A DNA stretch of 57,301 bases from an uncultured Pseudomonadota bacterium (GTDB lineage Bacteria; Myxococcota_A; UBA796; SXON01), in the NCBI GenBank assembly GCA_903921785.1, contig CAIXRH010000038.1, positions 1-57,301 on the forward strand. Reading direction: 5' to 3'. The position numbers and the translations under genes were made by a program. A model generated the notes under the pieces. It was not told where the DNA came from, did no database searches, and worked only from the letters and a program-made list of their open reading frames with translations. This document shows positions 35,083 through 43,402 of this stretch, in pieces (position 1 is the stretch's first letter; the number at the start of each line of letters is the position of its first letter).

Positions 35083-35577
35083 TCAGCGCTGTTTTGCCTT
35101 CATCGACCAGGTGAACCGGAACCGGGAGGTCTCGGTGCCGTCGTCCATCGTGCCCACGGTCTCCACCGACACCACCCGGGCCTCTCCGGTGGCCCTTGCC
35201 TCCGCCACCGCGGCGAAAATTTCTGCCCCCGCGTCGCAGCGGAAGGTGACCCGGCGCGTCGCCTTCTTGCCGAAGGTGCCGTGGATATCGAGGATCAGGG
35301 TGGAGATCGGCATGCCGGCGTCCTCCACGGCGAGCAGCACCAGGGCGCCGGTGGAGAGCTCGGCGGCCATGGCCTGCGCCGCGAAGTACGTGGAGCGGAA
35401 CGGGTTCTGCGAGCGCCAGCCGTATGGGACGGAGGTGGTGCAGCCCATCTCGTCGAGCCGATGCAGGCGCACGCCGCACCAGAGCGCCGCGGGCAGCTTG
35501 GCCAACATCCAGAACCAGAACGCGAGGGAGTGGGTGACCCGGCCCTGCATCCGGGCCGCACGTGTCGACAGCGCCAT
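35083..35577 (-). CDS. hotdog-fold protein, DUF4442-like
   Basis: 164 residues resembling the DUF4442 group of hotdog-fold acyl-thioesterase-like proteins (RLHRLDEMGCTTSVPYGWRSQ then NPFRSTYFAAQAMAAELSTG). Probable acyl-CoA or lipid-related role, unproven. The basic N-terminus plus hydrophobic stretch (SLAFWFWMLAKLPAALWCG) suggests peripheral membrane contact. Start ATG 35577 lies 5 nt after TAGCGG; no Shine-Dalgarno. Head to head with the GH16 gene at 30 bp. Confidence 0.75.
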   Translation of the reverse strand: MALSTRAARMQGRVTHSLAFWFWMLAKLPAALWCGVRLHRLDEMGCTTSVPYGWRSQNPFRSTYFAAQAMAAELSTGALVLLAVEDAGMPISTLILDIHGTFGKKATRRVTFRCDAGAEIFAAVAEARATGEARVVSVETVGTMDDGTETSRFRFTWSMKAKQR

Positions 35578-35607
35578 GCGCGCCGCTAACCGGGTTAGCC
35601 CCCGGTC
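35578..35607. promoter_or_regulatory. 30-bp divergent promoter on a palindrome
   Basis: Start codons of the hotdog gene (minus) and GH16 lipoprotein (plus) are 30 bp apart. Between them GCTAACCGGGTTAGC (35585-35599) is a perfect 15-bp palindrome. Each arm supplies a TAG-type -10-like hexamer facing outward: TAGCGG then 5 nt to ATG, and TAGCCC then 6 nt to GTG. Confidence 0.5.
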
Positions 35608-36396
35608 GTGCTCACCCTCCTCCTCCTCGCGTGTGGAACCGGCTCGTCCACCGACACCGCCCCGCTCGATACCGGCGATTCCGCCGTGGACAGCGCCGAT
35701 TCTGGCGATACCGCCGACACCGACACCTCGGACACGGCCGATACCGCCGATACCGGACCGACCCCGATCTTCAGCGAGCCCTTCGACAGCTTGGACACCA
35801 CGGTGTGGCTGCCCGGCGACTGGGTGCTCGGCGCGACCCAGCTCGATCCGCGCAACGCCCACCTGGTCTCCGGAGGGGTGAACCTGGTTCATCTCGCCGA
35901 CGGCGCGGGCGGATGGTCAGGGGTCGAACTCTATACGGGCTCGACCTACCGCGGGGGCATGTGGAGCACCGACATGGTGGTCCCCGACAGCGCGGGCACC
36001 GTCTGCGCCACGTTCCTCTACGACGAGACGGACGGAGTGGTCAACGAGATTGACGTGGAGCTGCTCGCCGGCGGCGCCTGGTTCTCGGTCTACGCCGACT
36101 GGACCGAGGCCGACGGCTACGTGGACGGGCCGACCTACCAGCACCTTGTGTGGCCCTTTCCGACGGACTTCGCGCTCGACACGCCCCATGAATATCGGTT
36201 CGGATGGGGAAAAGAGGACGTTCGCTTCTTCGTGGACGGCGACGAAGTGGGCACCATCCCGCTCGCCCCGGCGGTCCCCCTGGCTGTTCACGTCAACCAC
36301 TGGACCTCCACCACTTGGGCGGAGGTTCAATACCCCCCGGCGGACCGGCTCATCTGCCGCAACGAGGGGATCGTCGCCTTCCCGCTTCCGGAGTAG
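35608..36396 (+). CDS. GH16-family glycoside hydrolase lipoprotein
   Basis: 262 residues. Short signal sequence MLTLLLLAC (GTG start, Cys9), then a 40-residue Asp/Thr/Ser stalk, then a jelly-roll domain with the GH16 catalytic motif EIDVE (Glu147, Asp149, Glu151: nucleophile, helper, acid/base). Family members cut beta-1,3/1,4-glucans, agar or carrageenan; the C-terminal strand HVNHWTSTTW fits this fold. Likely tethered to the outer membrane and exposed through the stalk. No upstream in-frame start exists, so the short signal is real. Confidence 0.82.
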   Translation: MLTLLLLACGTGSSTDTAPLDTGDSAVDSADSGDTADTDTSDTADTADTGPTPIFSEPFDSLDTTVWLPGDWVLGATQLDPRNAHLVSGGVNLVHLADGAGGWSGVELYTGSTYRGGMWSTDMVVPDSAGTVCATFLYDETDGVVNEIDVELLAGGAWFSVYADWTEADGYVDGPTYQHLVWPFPTDFALDTPHEYRFGWGKEDVRFFVDGDEVGTIPLAPAVPLAVHVNHWTSTTWAEVQYPPADRLICRNEGIVAFPLPE

Positions 36397-36419
36397 GCGC
36401 GGCCGGGCAGGCCGGAAGA

Positions 36420-37253
36420 TCAGGCTCCCGTGCCGTAGAGCTGCACCCGCCCGCCGCCCACCACGTTGGCGGGAGAGGGGAACGCCCCGGACTTCACCTC
36501 GGCCACGTAGTCGCGGGCCGCACCCTCAACGACCGCGGCCAGCTCGGCGAACCGCTTCACGAACTTGGGCTTGAAGCGCTCATCGAGCCCGAGGAGGTCG
36601 TTGCAGACGAGCACCTGCCCGTCGCAGTCGGGGCCGGCGCCGATGCCAATCGTGGGCACCGTGAGCTTCTGGCTGAGCTCCGCGGCGAGCGACGCGGGGA
36701 TCATCTCCAGGACGATGCAGAACGCCCCGGCTTCTTCCACGGCGAGCGCATCCTCCAGGATCCGCGCGGCAGCGGCCTCGTCCTTCCCTTGGAGCTTGAA
36801 GCCGCCCATCGCATGGACGGACTGAGGCGTGAGGCCGACGTGGCCAACCACCGGGATTCCGGCTTCCACGCACGCGCGGATCGCAGGCGCGGTGCGCGCG
36901 CCACCTTCCAGCTTCACCGCTTGCGCCCGACCCTCCTGGATGAGCCGCCCGGCGTTGCGCAGGGCCTCGGCCGGGCTCACCTGGTAGGTCATGAACGGCA
37001 TGTCGATGGTGAGGTGGGCCCGCTCGAGTCCGCGGGCCACACAGCGCCCGTGGTACGCCATCTCTTCGAGGGTGACACGGAGCGTGTCGCTCTCGCCCTG
37101 CACCACCATGCCCAGGGAATCCCCGACCAGCACCATGTCCGCACCGCCGCGATCCATCAGCCGCGCCATGGAGTAGTCGTACGCCGTGACCATGGCGATC
37201 TTCTCGCCACGCTGCTTCATGGCCTGGATTTCGGGGGCGGTGAGTCGTGCCAA
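36420..37253 (-). CDS. panB: 3-methyl-2-oxobutanoate hydroxymethyltransferase
   Basis: 277 residues; transfers a hydroxymethyl group from methylene-tetrahydrofolate to 2-oxoisovalerate, the first pantothenate (coenzyme A) step. Family motifs: MVTAYDYSMARL, MVLVGDSLGMVVQG, metal-binding DS/D/E residues, VGHVGLTPQSVHAMGGF and PTIGIGAGPDCDGQVLV. TTG start at 37253 with GAGG 5 nt upstream; ATG 37220 is the alternative. It follows the deoxynucleoside kinase gene by 24 bp, so the two are probably co-transcribed. panC and panD are not in the window. Confidence 0.95.
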   Translation of the reverse strand: MARLTAPEIQAMKQRGEKIAMVTAYDYSMARLMDRGGADMVLVGDSLGMVVQGESDTLRVTLEEMAYHGRCVARGLERAHLTIDMPFMTYQVSPAEALRNAGRLIQEGRAQAVKLEGGARTAPAIRACVEAGIPVVGHVGLTPQSVHAMGGFKLQGKDEAAAARILEDALAVEEAGAFCIVLEMIPASLAAELSQKLTVPTIGIGAGPDCDGQVLVCNDLLGLDERFKPKFVKRFAELAAVVEGAARDYVAEVKSGAFPSPANVVGGGRVQLYGTGA

Positions 37254-37277
37254 GGCGGCCTCGGGGCGCGGCGGGCC

Positions 37278-37970
37278 TTAACCCTGTCCCCCAAAGAGTG
37301 TGCGCTGCCGGCTCGCTCCGTAGGGCGGCGGCGAGCCCGGCGCGGGCTTGCCTTCCAGCCAGCCGGAGATCATCTGCAGCAGCTGGGCGCGTGCGCCCAG
37401 ATCGCTGACGTAATCCAACGTGTCGGTGCGCACGACGTGCACCGGGCACAGGTCCCAGCGCTCCCAGAGGGTGTAGTAGCGGGCGCGGAGATCATCAAGG
37501 TAGGCGGCGGGGATCACCTGCTCGGCGGAGATGCCACGGCGGGCGATACGCGAGCGGATGACCTCGGTGTCGGAGTCCAAGAAGACCACGAAGTCGGGGC
37601 GGAGCGGCTCTTCATCGAGCAGACCGGCGAAGCGGCGGTAGAGGGTGAGCTCGTGCCCGCCGAGCGTCATCTCGGCGAAGATGCCGTCCTTCGCCATCAG
37701 GTAGTCGCAGACGGTGAGGGGATGGAACAGCGACGTCTGCCGGGCCTGGAGCTGCTGAGCGTACCGGTTGGCGAGGTAGAACATCTGCGCCGGGAACGCG
37801 AACCGCTGAGGATCGGCGTAGAACTCGGCGAGAAACGGGTTGTCCTCGGCGGGTTCGAGCACCAGCCGGGCGCCCCACTCGCGTTCCAGGATCCGGCACA
37901 AGGTGGTCTTCCCCACCCCGATGAGCCCTTCGATGACGATGAGGCCGCGCACCGTCGCCATGTAGCGCAT
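37278..37970 (-). CDS. deoxynucleoside kinase family protein
   Basis: 230 residues. P-loop IEGLIGVGKTTLCRIL at the N-terminus, then EPAEDNPFL, and DYLMAKDGIFAEMTL with the DR(Y)-like substrate helix, matching bacterial deoxyadenosine/deoxyguanosine kinases. It would phosphorylate salvaged deoxynucleosides, complementing deoC and deoB elsewhere in the window. The C-terminus is Pro/Gly-rich and looks disordered. Start ATG 37970 or 37961. Divergent from ssb. Confidence 0.88.
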   Translation of the reverse strand: MRYMATVRGLIVIEGLIGVGKTTLCRILEREWGARLVLEPAEDNPFLAEFYADPQRFAFPAQMFYLANRYAQQLQARQTSLFHPLTVCDYLMAKDGIFAEMTLGGHELTLYRRFAGLLDEEPLRPDFVVFLDSDTEVIRSRIARRGISAEQVIPAAYLDDLRARYYTLWERWDLCPVHVVRTDTLDYVSDLGARAQLLQMISGWLEGKPAPGSPPPYGASRQRTLFGGQG

Positions 37971-37990
37971 TGAGATGGGACTTGACGGCT

Positions 37991-38021
37991 CGTCGGTGAC
38001 GGTCGTCGACGGACACCGACG
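37991..38021. promoter_or_regulatory. inverted repeat between deoxynucleoside kinase and ssb
   Basis: CGTCGGTG and CACCGACG form a perfect 8-bp stem around a 15-nt loop that itself contains GTCGAC. It lies in the 155-bp shared upstream region of the divergent kinase and ssb genes. It could be an operator or an RNA hairpin in the ssb leader; not matched to a known regulator. Confidence 0.35.
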
Positions 38022-38125
38022 GCCGTCGGACAGTTCGCCCGTGAAAAATGATGATTCGCCTTAGGAACGGCGCTTGCGGAGTCCCAGCGCGGCTCGCCCA
38101 ATGGAGGGCGGCCACGGAGAACAAC

Positions 38126-38581
38126 ATGCTCGGACTCAACAAGGCGTACTTCATCGGCAACCTCGGTCGCGACCCGGAGGCCCGCACCACCAAGAACGGC
38201 CAGACGGTCGTCTCCTTCTCGCTGGCCACGCCCCACGCGAAGAAGGAGGGCGAAGCCTGGATCGACACCCCGGACTGGCACCGGATCACCGCCTTCGGCA
38301 AGACCGCGGAATCGCTCCTCAAGAACGCCCACAAGGGCGACACCATGGCGGTGGAGTGCGTTGTGCGCCCCGGAAAGTGGACGGACAAGGAGGGGAACAC
38401 CCACTACGAGGTGAACCTGTACGTCGAGCGCGTGCTCTGGGTCTCCCAGAAGCGCCGCGGGACCGAGGCGAGCTCCGCGCTCACCGCCGGCACCCTCGCG
38501 AGCGCCTCGGAGGGGGCGAACGAGACGATCGAGCGCGAAGCCGCGGAGGTCGACGGGTCGGGCGAGGAACTGCCCTTCTGA
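38126..38581 (+). CDS. ssb: single-stranded DNA-binding protein
   Basis: 151-residue SSB: OB-fold beginning NKAYFIGNLGRDPEAR, with VVSFSLATPHAKK, WHRITAFGKTAESL and VEGxx-like VRPGKWTDKEGNTHYEV strands, and the acidic C-terminal tip EELPF that recruits repair and replication proteins. Start ATG 38126 with GGAGA 7 nt upstream; earlier in-frame ATGs give a non-conserved extension. A strong terminator follows at once, so it is transcribed alone. Confidence 0.95.
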   Translation: MLGLNKAYFIGNLGRDPEARTTKNGQTVVSFSLATPHAKKEGEAWIDTPDWHRITAFGKTAESLLKNAHKGDTMAVECVVRPGKWTDKEGNTHYEVNLYVERVLWVSQKRRGTEASSALTAGTLASASEGANETIEREAAEVDGSGEELPF

Positions 38582-38590
38582 GCCGCGGAC

Positions 38591-38622
38591 GCAGGGGGGT
38601 GGCCTTCTGGCCGCCCCCCTGC
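38591..38622 (+). terminator. ssb terminator hairpin
   Basis: 14-bp stem (GCAGGGGGGTGGCC with its complement, one G-U pair) and a TTCT loop, 10 bp after the ssb stop. It insulates ssb from the transporter operon promoter that begins 5 bp later. No strong U-tract follows. Confidence 0.8.
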
Positions 38623-38626
38623 CGCC

Positions 38627-38654
38627 TTGACGAATGGCCGTCGGCCGCTACAAT
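38627..38654 (+). promoter_or_regulatory. sigma-70-type promoter of the branched-chain amino-acid transporter operon
   Basis: TTGACG (38627-38632), 16-bp spacer, TACAAT (38649-38654). The start of transcription would fall near 38661, giving a 15-nt leader containing GGAG before GTG 38676. The clearest classical promoter in the window. Confidence 0.75.
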
Positions 38655-38675
38655 CGCGCCCTCCCGGAGCTCCCC

Positions 38676-39947
38676 GTGTCGCTGATCCTCGCGCTTGGTC
38701 TTCTCGCCTGCAACGGCGGCGCCTCCAACGGCGAAAAGGGGGAGATCGTCATCGGCGAATACGGCTCCCTCACGGGCACCGCCGCCACCTTCGGGCTGAG
38801 CACCAAAGAGGGCGTGGAGCTGGCCACCAAGGAGCAGAACACCGCGGGGGGAATCGCGGGCAACACCATCCGCGTGGTGGTTGAGGACGATCAGTCCAAG
38901 CCCGAAGAGGCCGCGACGGCGGTCAACAAGATCCTTTCGAGCGACCGGCCGGTGGCCGTGCTCGGCGAAGTGAGCTCGTCGCGTAGCCTCGCGGCCGCGC
39001 CGCTGCTGCAGCGCGCTTCCGTCCCGATGATCTCGCCTTCTTCCACGAACGAGAAGGTCACGCTCATCGGCGACTACATCTTCCGTGTCTGCTTCATCGA
39101 TCCCTTCCAGGGCGAGGCGATCGCGAAGTTCGCCTACGGCGACAAGGGGCTGCGCAAGGTCGCGATCCTCGAGGACGTGAAGAACGACTACTCGGTTGGC
39201 CTCGCGAAGGTCTTCACCGAGAACTTCACGGCCATGGGTGGAGAGATTGTGGGGCAGGAGGCGTACAGCGAGGGCGACTTCGACTTCAAGGCCCAGCTCA
39301 CGAACCTCATCGCCAAGGAGCCCGAAGCGCTCATCCTCACCGGCTACTACACTGAGGTGGGCCTCATCGCCCGTCAGGCGCGCGAGCTCGGCTTCAAGGG
39401 GGTCTTCCTCGGCGGCGACGGCTGGGACAGCGAGAAGTTGGTGGAGAACGGCAAGGACGCCATCGTGGGCGGCTACTATACCAACCACTACTCGGTGGAC
39501 GATCCAAGCCCCGCCGTGCAGGACTTCATCAAGAAGTACGAGGCGGAGTACCACAAGAAGCCCGACGGCCTCGCGGCCCTCGGCTACGACGCCGCCAAGA
39601 TCCTCTACATGGCCATGACCGATGTGGCGAAGGACCCGGCGATGGCCGCCGCGTTCGCCGACCGTAGCTCCACCCCCGCCACGGACGAGACCCGTCTGGC
39701 CGCGCGCAAGGCCCTCCGCGACCGCCTCGCGGTGGTGAAGGACTATCCGGGCGTCACCGGCAACATCACCATCGACAAAGACCGCAACGCCGAGAAGCCG
39801 GCGGTGGTGGTCGAGGTGACGAAGGACGGGCCGAAGTTCGTGTCGAAGATCTCGCCGAAGGGCTCGGAGCCGGCTCCGGCCGCGCCGGTCGATCCGGCGG
39901 CGCCTCCCGCCGATCCCGCGGCCGCTCCCCCGGCGGCCCCCAAGTAG
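38676..39947 (+). CDS. branched-chain amino-acid type ABC transporter, substrate-binding lipoprotein
   Basis: 423 residues. Start GTG 38676 has GGAG 6 nt upstream and begins a short lipoprotein signal (VSLILALGLLAC, Cys12). The mature protein is a type I periplasmic-binding fold of the Leu/Ile/Val-binding class (EIVIGEYGSLTGTAATFG; EDDQSKPEEAATAVNKIL; GLKAxxE-like RKVAILEDVKNDYSVGLAK). The C-terminus has a Pro/Ala-rich tail of about 35 residues. First gene of an SBP-H-M-G-F operon. The ligand may be branched-chain amino acids, urea or aromatic acids and cannot be fixed from sequence. Confidence 0.92.
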   Translation: MSLILALGLLACNGGASNGEKGEIVIGEYGSLTGTAATFGLSTKEGVELATKEQNTAGGIAGNTIRVVVEDDQSKPEEAATAVNKILSSDRPVAVLGEVSSSRSLAAAPLLQRASVPMISPSSTNEKVTLIGDYIFRVCFIDPFQGEAIAKFAYGDKGLRKVAILEDVKNDYSVGLAKVFTENFTAMGGEIVGQEAYSEGDFDFKAQLTNLIAKEPEALILTGYYTEVGLIARQARELGFKGVFLGGDGWDSEKLVENGKDAIVGGYYTNHYSVDDPSPAVQDFIKKYEAEYHKKPDGLAALGYDAAKILYMAMTDVAKDPAMAAAFADRSSTPATDETRLAARKALRDRLAVVKDYPGVTGNITIDKDRNAEKPAVVVEVTKDGPKFVSKISPKGSEPAPAAPVDPAAPPADPAAAPPAAPK

Positions 39948-39950
39948 ACC

Positions 39951-40847
39951 GTGACGCTCTTCCTCCAGCAGCTCATCAACGGCTTGTCGTTGGGCGCCAT
40001 CTACGCGCTCATCGCCCTCGGCTACACGATGGTCTACGGCACCCTGCAGCTCATCAACTTCGCGCACAGCGAGGTGTTCATGATGGGCGCGTTCGCGGCG
40101 TTCTTGTTCGCCGGGGCGATGGGGTGGGGGGATGGCGCCGGGGTGGGTGCGGCGGCGGCGGTCGCGCTGGTCGCGATGGGTTCGTGCGCGATCCTCGGGA
40201 TGACGATCGAGCGCATCGCCTACCGGCCGATGCGGAAGAGCACCCGACTCAACATGCTGATCACCGCGATCGGCGTGTCGATCTTCCTCCAGAACCTCGC
40301 GTTGCGCCTGTGGGGCACCAACCTCACGTTCCCGGACCTCATCGCGAAGACCAACTGGGAGATCGCCGGGGTGAACGTGGCGAGCAACTCGGTGATGGTG
40401 CTGGGGGTCACCCTGGTGCTGATGATCGGCCTCACCTGGCTCATCGAGAAGACCAAGATCGGGCTGGCGATGCGCGCGGTGAGCCACTCCCGCGAGACCG
40501 CCGCCCTCATGGGCATCCCGGTCGATCGGACCATCAGCTTCACCTTCGCGCTCGGTTCGGCGCTCGCCGGCGCCGGCGCGTTCTTGTTCCTCCTCGGCGC
40601 CCCCAAGGTGGACCCGCAGATGGGCGCGATGCCCGGGCTCAAGGCGTTCGTGGCGGCCGTGCTCGGCGGGATCGGGAGTGTACCCGGCGCCGTGGTTGGG
40701 GCCCTGGTGCTCGGCCTCTGTGAGACCTTCGTGAGCGGCTACGTCTCGTCCACCTGGCGCGACGCGGTGGCGTTCTGCGTGCTCATCGTGATCCTCCTCT
40801 ACAAGCCTTCGGGCCTGTTCGGGAAGCACATCGTGGAGAAGGTATGA
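39951..40847 (+). CDS. livH: branched-chain amino-acid ABC transporter permease LivH-like
   Basis: 298-residue inner-membrane permease with about eight helices: INGLSLGAIYALIALGYTMV and YGTLQLINFAHSEVFMMGAF are standard LivH sequences, and GLAMRAVSHSRETAALMG is the cytoplasmic EAA-type coupling loop for the ATPases. GTG start 3 nt after the SBP stop; stop overlaps livM (ATGA). Confidence 0.95.
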   Translation: MTLFLQQLINGLSLGAIYALIALGYTMVYGTLQLINFAHSEVFMMGAFAAFLFAGAMGWGDGAGVGAAAAVALVAMGSCAILGMTIERIAYRPMRKSTRLNMLITAIGVSIFLQNLALRLWGTNLTFPDLIAKTNWEIAGVNVASNSVMVLGVTLVLMIGLTWLIEKTKIGLAMRAVSHSRETAALMGIPVDRTISFTFALGSALAGAGAFLFLLGAPKVDPQMGAMPGLKAFVAAVLGGIGSVPGAVVGALVLGLCETFVSGYVSSTWRDAVAFCVLIVILLYKPSGLFGKHIVEKV

Positions 40848-41899
40848 AGGGCGCGGCGATCGGCTACGCGCTTTTCGTCGTGGCGCTGGCGGCGATCTGG
40901 GGCGTCGATCAGTTCGTGATCCCGTACACCGACCGCTACCTCACGGACATGCTGCTCCGGGTGGCGATCTGCGTGATCTCGGTCTCCGGCCTCGCCCTGG
41001 TCCTGGGGTTCACCGGGCAGTTCTCCTTGGGGCACGCCGGGTTCATGGCGGTGGGAGCCTACAGTTCGGCGGTCATGTCGATGAAGTTCGGCGTGCCGTT
41101 CCCGCTTGCCGTGCTCCTCGGCGGGCTGTTTGCGGGTGTGGCCGGCCTCGCCGTCGGGGTCCCGAGTCTGCGGCTCACGGGCGACTACCTTGCCGTCGTC
41201 ACCCTGGGCTTCAACCAGATCATCATCGTGGCGGTGCAGAACTCCGGCAGCTTTGTGGATGCGGTGCGCGCCCTCTTCGGGACGTCGGGCGCCGAAGGGA
41301 AGCCTGCGGAGCTCGTGCTCGGCTCCTTCGGCGAGGTCCTGTCCCGTTTCGGGGACCTCGGCGGCGCTCAGGGCCTCACCGGCGTGCCCCTGGAGACCAA
41401 CTTCGGCTGGGCCTTCACCTGGCTGCTCCTCGCCTTGGTGACCCTGCGCAACCTGCTGCGCAGCCCTCACGGGCGCACGTTCGCCGCGGTTCGGGACAAT
41501 GAGATCGCGACCCGATCCCTGGGGATCGACACCACGCGGGTGAAGGTCACCGCGTTCGTCATCGGGGCGTTCTGGGCGGGCGTGGCCGGCTCCCTCACCG
41601 CGTTCAAGCTCTCCAGCATCTTCCCGAACCAGTTCGAGTCGAAGGTGAGCATCGAGCTGTTGGCGATGGTCGTGCTGGGGGGAAGCGGCAGCCTCAGCGG
41701 TCCCGTGCTCTCGGCGAGCCTGCTCACGCTGCTCCCCGAATTCCTCCGCGGCCTCGCGGAGTACCGGATGATGATCTACGCCCTTCTGCTCGTGGTGATG
41801 ATGATCGTCCGCCCCAAGGGCCTGCTCGGAACGCGCGAGCTCTCCGACGTGATCCTGGCCGGCTACCGCCGACTCTTCCCGGTTCGTAAGCCCGCCTGA
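40844..41899 (+). CDS. livM: branched-chain amino-acid ABC transporter permease LivM-like
   Basis: 351 residues, about eight membrane helices. LALVLGFTGQFSLGHAGFMAVGAYSSAV is the family signature region; the coupling loop reads FAAVRDNEIATRSLGID. Its start overlaps livH by 4 bp (ATGA). It pairs with LivH to form the membrane pore of the importer. Confidence 0.95.
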   Translation: MKGAAIGYALFVVALAAIWGVDQFVIPYTDRYLTDMLLRVAICVISVSGLALVLGFTGQFSLGHAGFMAVGAYSSAVMSMKFGVPFPLAVLLGGLFAGVAGLAVGVPSLRLTGDYLAVVTLGFNQIIIVAVQNSGSFVDAVRALFGTSGAEGKPAELVLGSFGEVLSRFGDLGGAQGLTGVPLETNFGWAFTWLLLALVTLRNLLRSPHGRTFAAVRDNEIATRSLGIDTTRVKVTAFVIGAFWAGVAGSLTAFKLSSIFPNQFESKVSIELLAMVVLGGSGSLSGPVLSASLLTLLPEFLRGLAEYRMMIYALLLVVMMIVRPKGLLGTRELSDVILAGYRRLFPVRKPA

Positions 41900-41923
41900 A
41901 CGCGGGCATGATAAGCCGGCCGG

Positions 41924-42687
41924 ATGCTCCTTCAGCTCGACAAGGCCGGGATCCGGTTCGGTGGCCTGCGCGCCGTCCAAGACCTCGACCTCGCCATCCA
42001 GGAAGGCCAGCTCGTGGGGCTCATCGGCCCCAACGGCGCCGGAAAGACCACAGTCTTCAACCTGATCACCGGGATCTACGCCCCCACCGAGGGGGACATC
42101 AAGCTCTCCGGGCGCTCCATCGTCGGCCTCGGCCCGGTAAAGGTCGCGGCCTCGGGGATCGCCAGGACCTTCCAGAACATCCGCCTCTTCGGCGGGCTCA
42201 CCGTCGAGGAGAACGTGAAGGTGGCGCTGTTCCGGCACCAGGGCGCAACCCTTGCGGAGTCGGCGTTGCGGCTTCCCCGGTATCAGCAGGAAGAGCGGGA
42301 GGCGGAGGAGGAGGTGCGCAAGCTGCTGGAGACCTTCGGGCTCCTCGCTTCGGCCCACCTCGGCGCGGAGGAGCTCTCGTACGGCCTGCGCCGACGTCTG
42401 GAGATCGCCCGCGCGCTCGCCACCCGGCCCAAGCTGCTCCTCCTCGACGAGCCTGCGGCGGGGATGAACCCTTCTGAGGCCGATGATCTCATGCACCTCA
42501 TCCGGTGGGTGAGGGATACCTTCGGGGTCACCATCCTCCTCATCGAGCACCACATGCCGGTCGTCATGGGCATCTGCGAGCGCATCACCGTGCTCGACCA
42601 CGGGGCCCGCATCGCGGAGGGGACGCCCGCCGAAATCCGGGCGAATCCCCTGGTGATCGAGGCCTACCTGGGCGCGGAGGCGCACGC

Positions 42688-42691
<4 letters not shown>
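41924..42691 (+). CDS. livG: branched-chain amino-acid ABC transporter ATPase LivG-like
   Basis: 255 residues with Walker A GPNGAGKTT, signature LSYGLRRRLEIARALA, Walker B LLLLDEPAAGMNP and the LivG-type C-terminal extension (AEGTPAEIRANPLVIEAYLG). It lies 24 nt after livM; TAAGCC 6 nt before the ATG resembles the -10-like boxes seen at other starts, so an internal promoter is possible. The stop overlaps livF (ATGA). Confidence 0.95.
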
Positions 42692-43401
<710 letters not shown>

Positions 43402-43402
43402 G

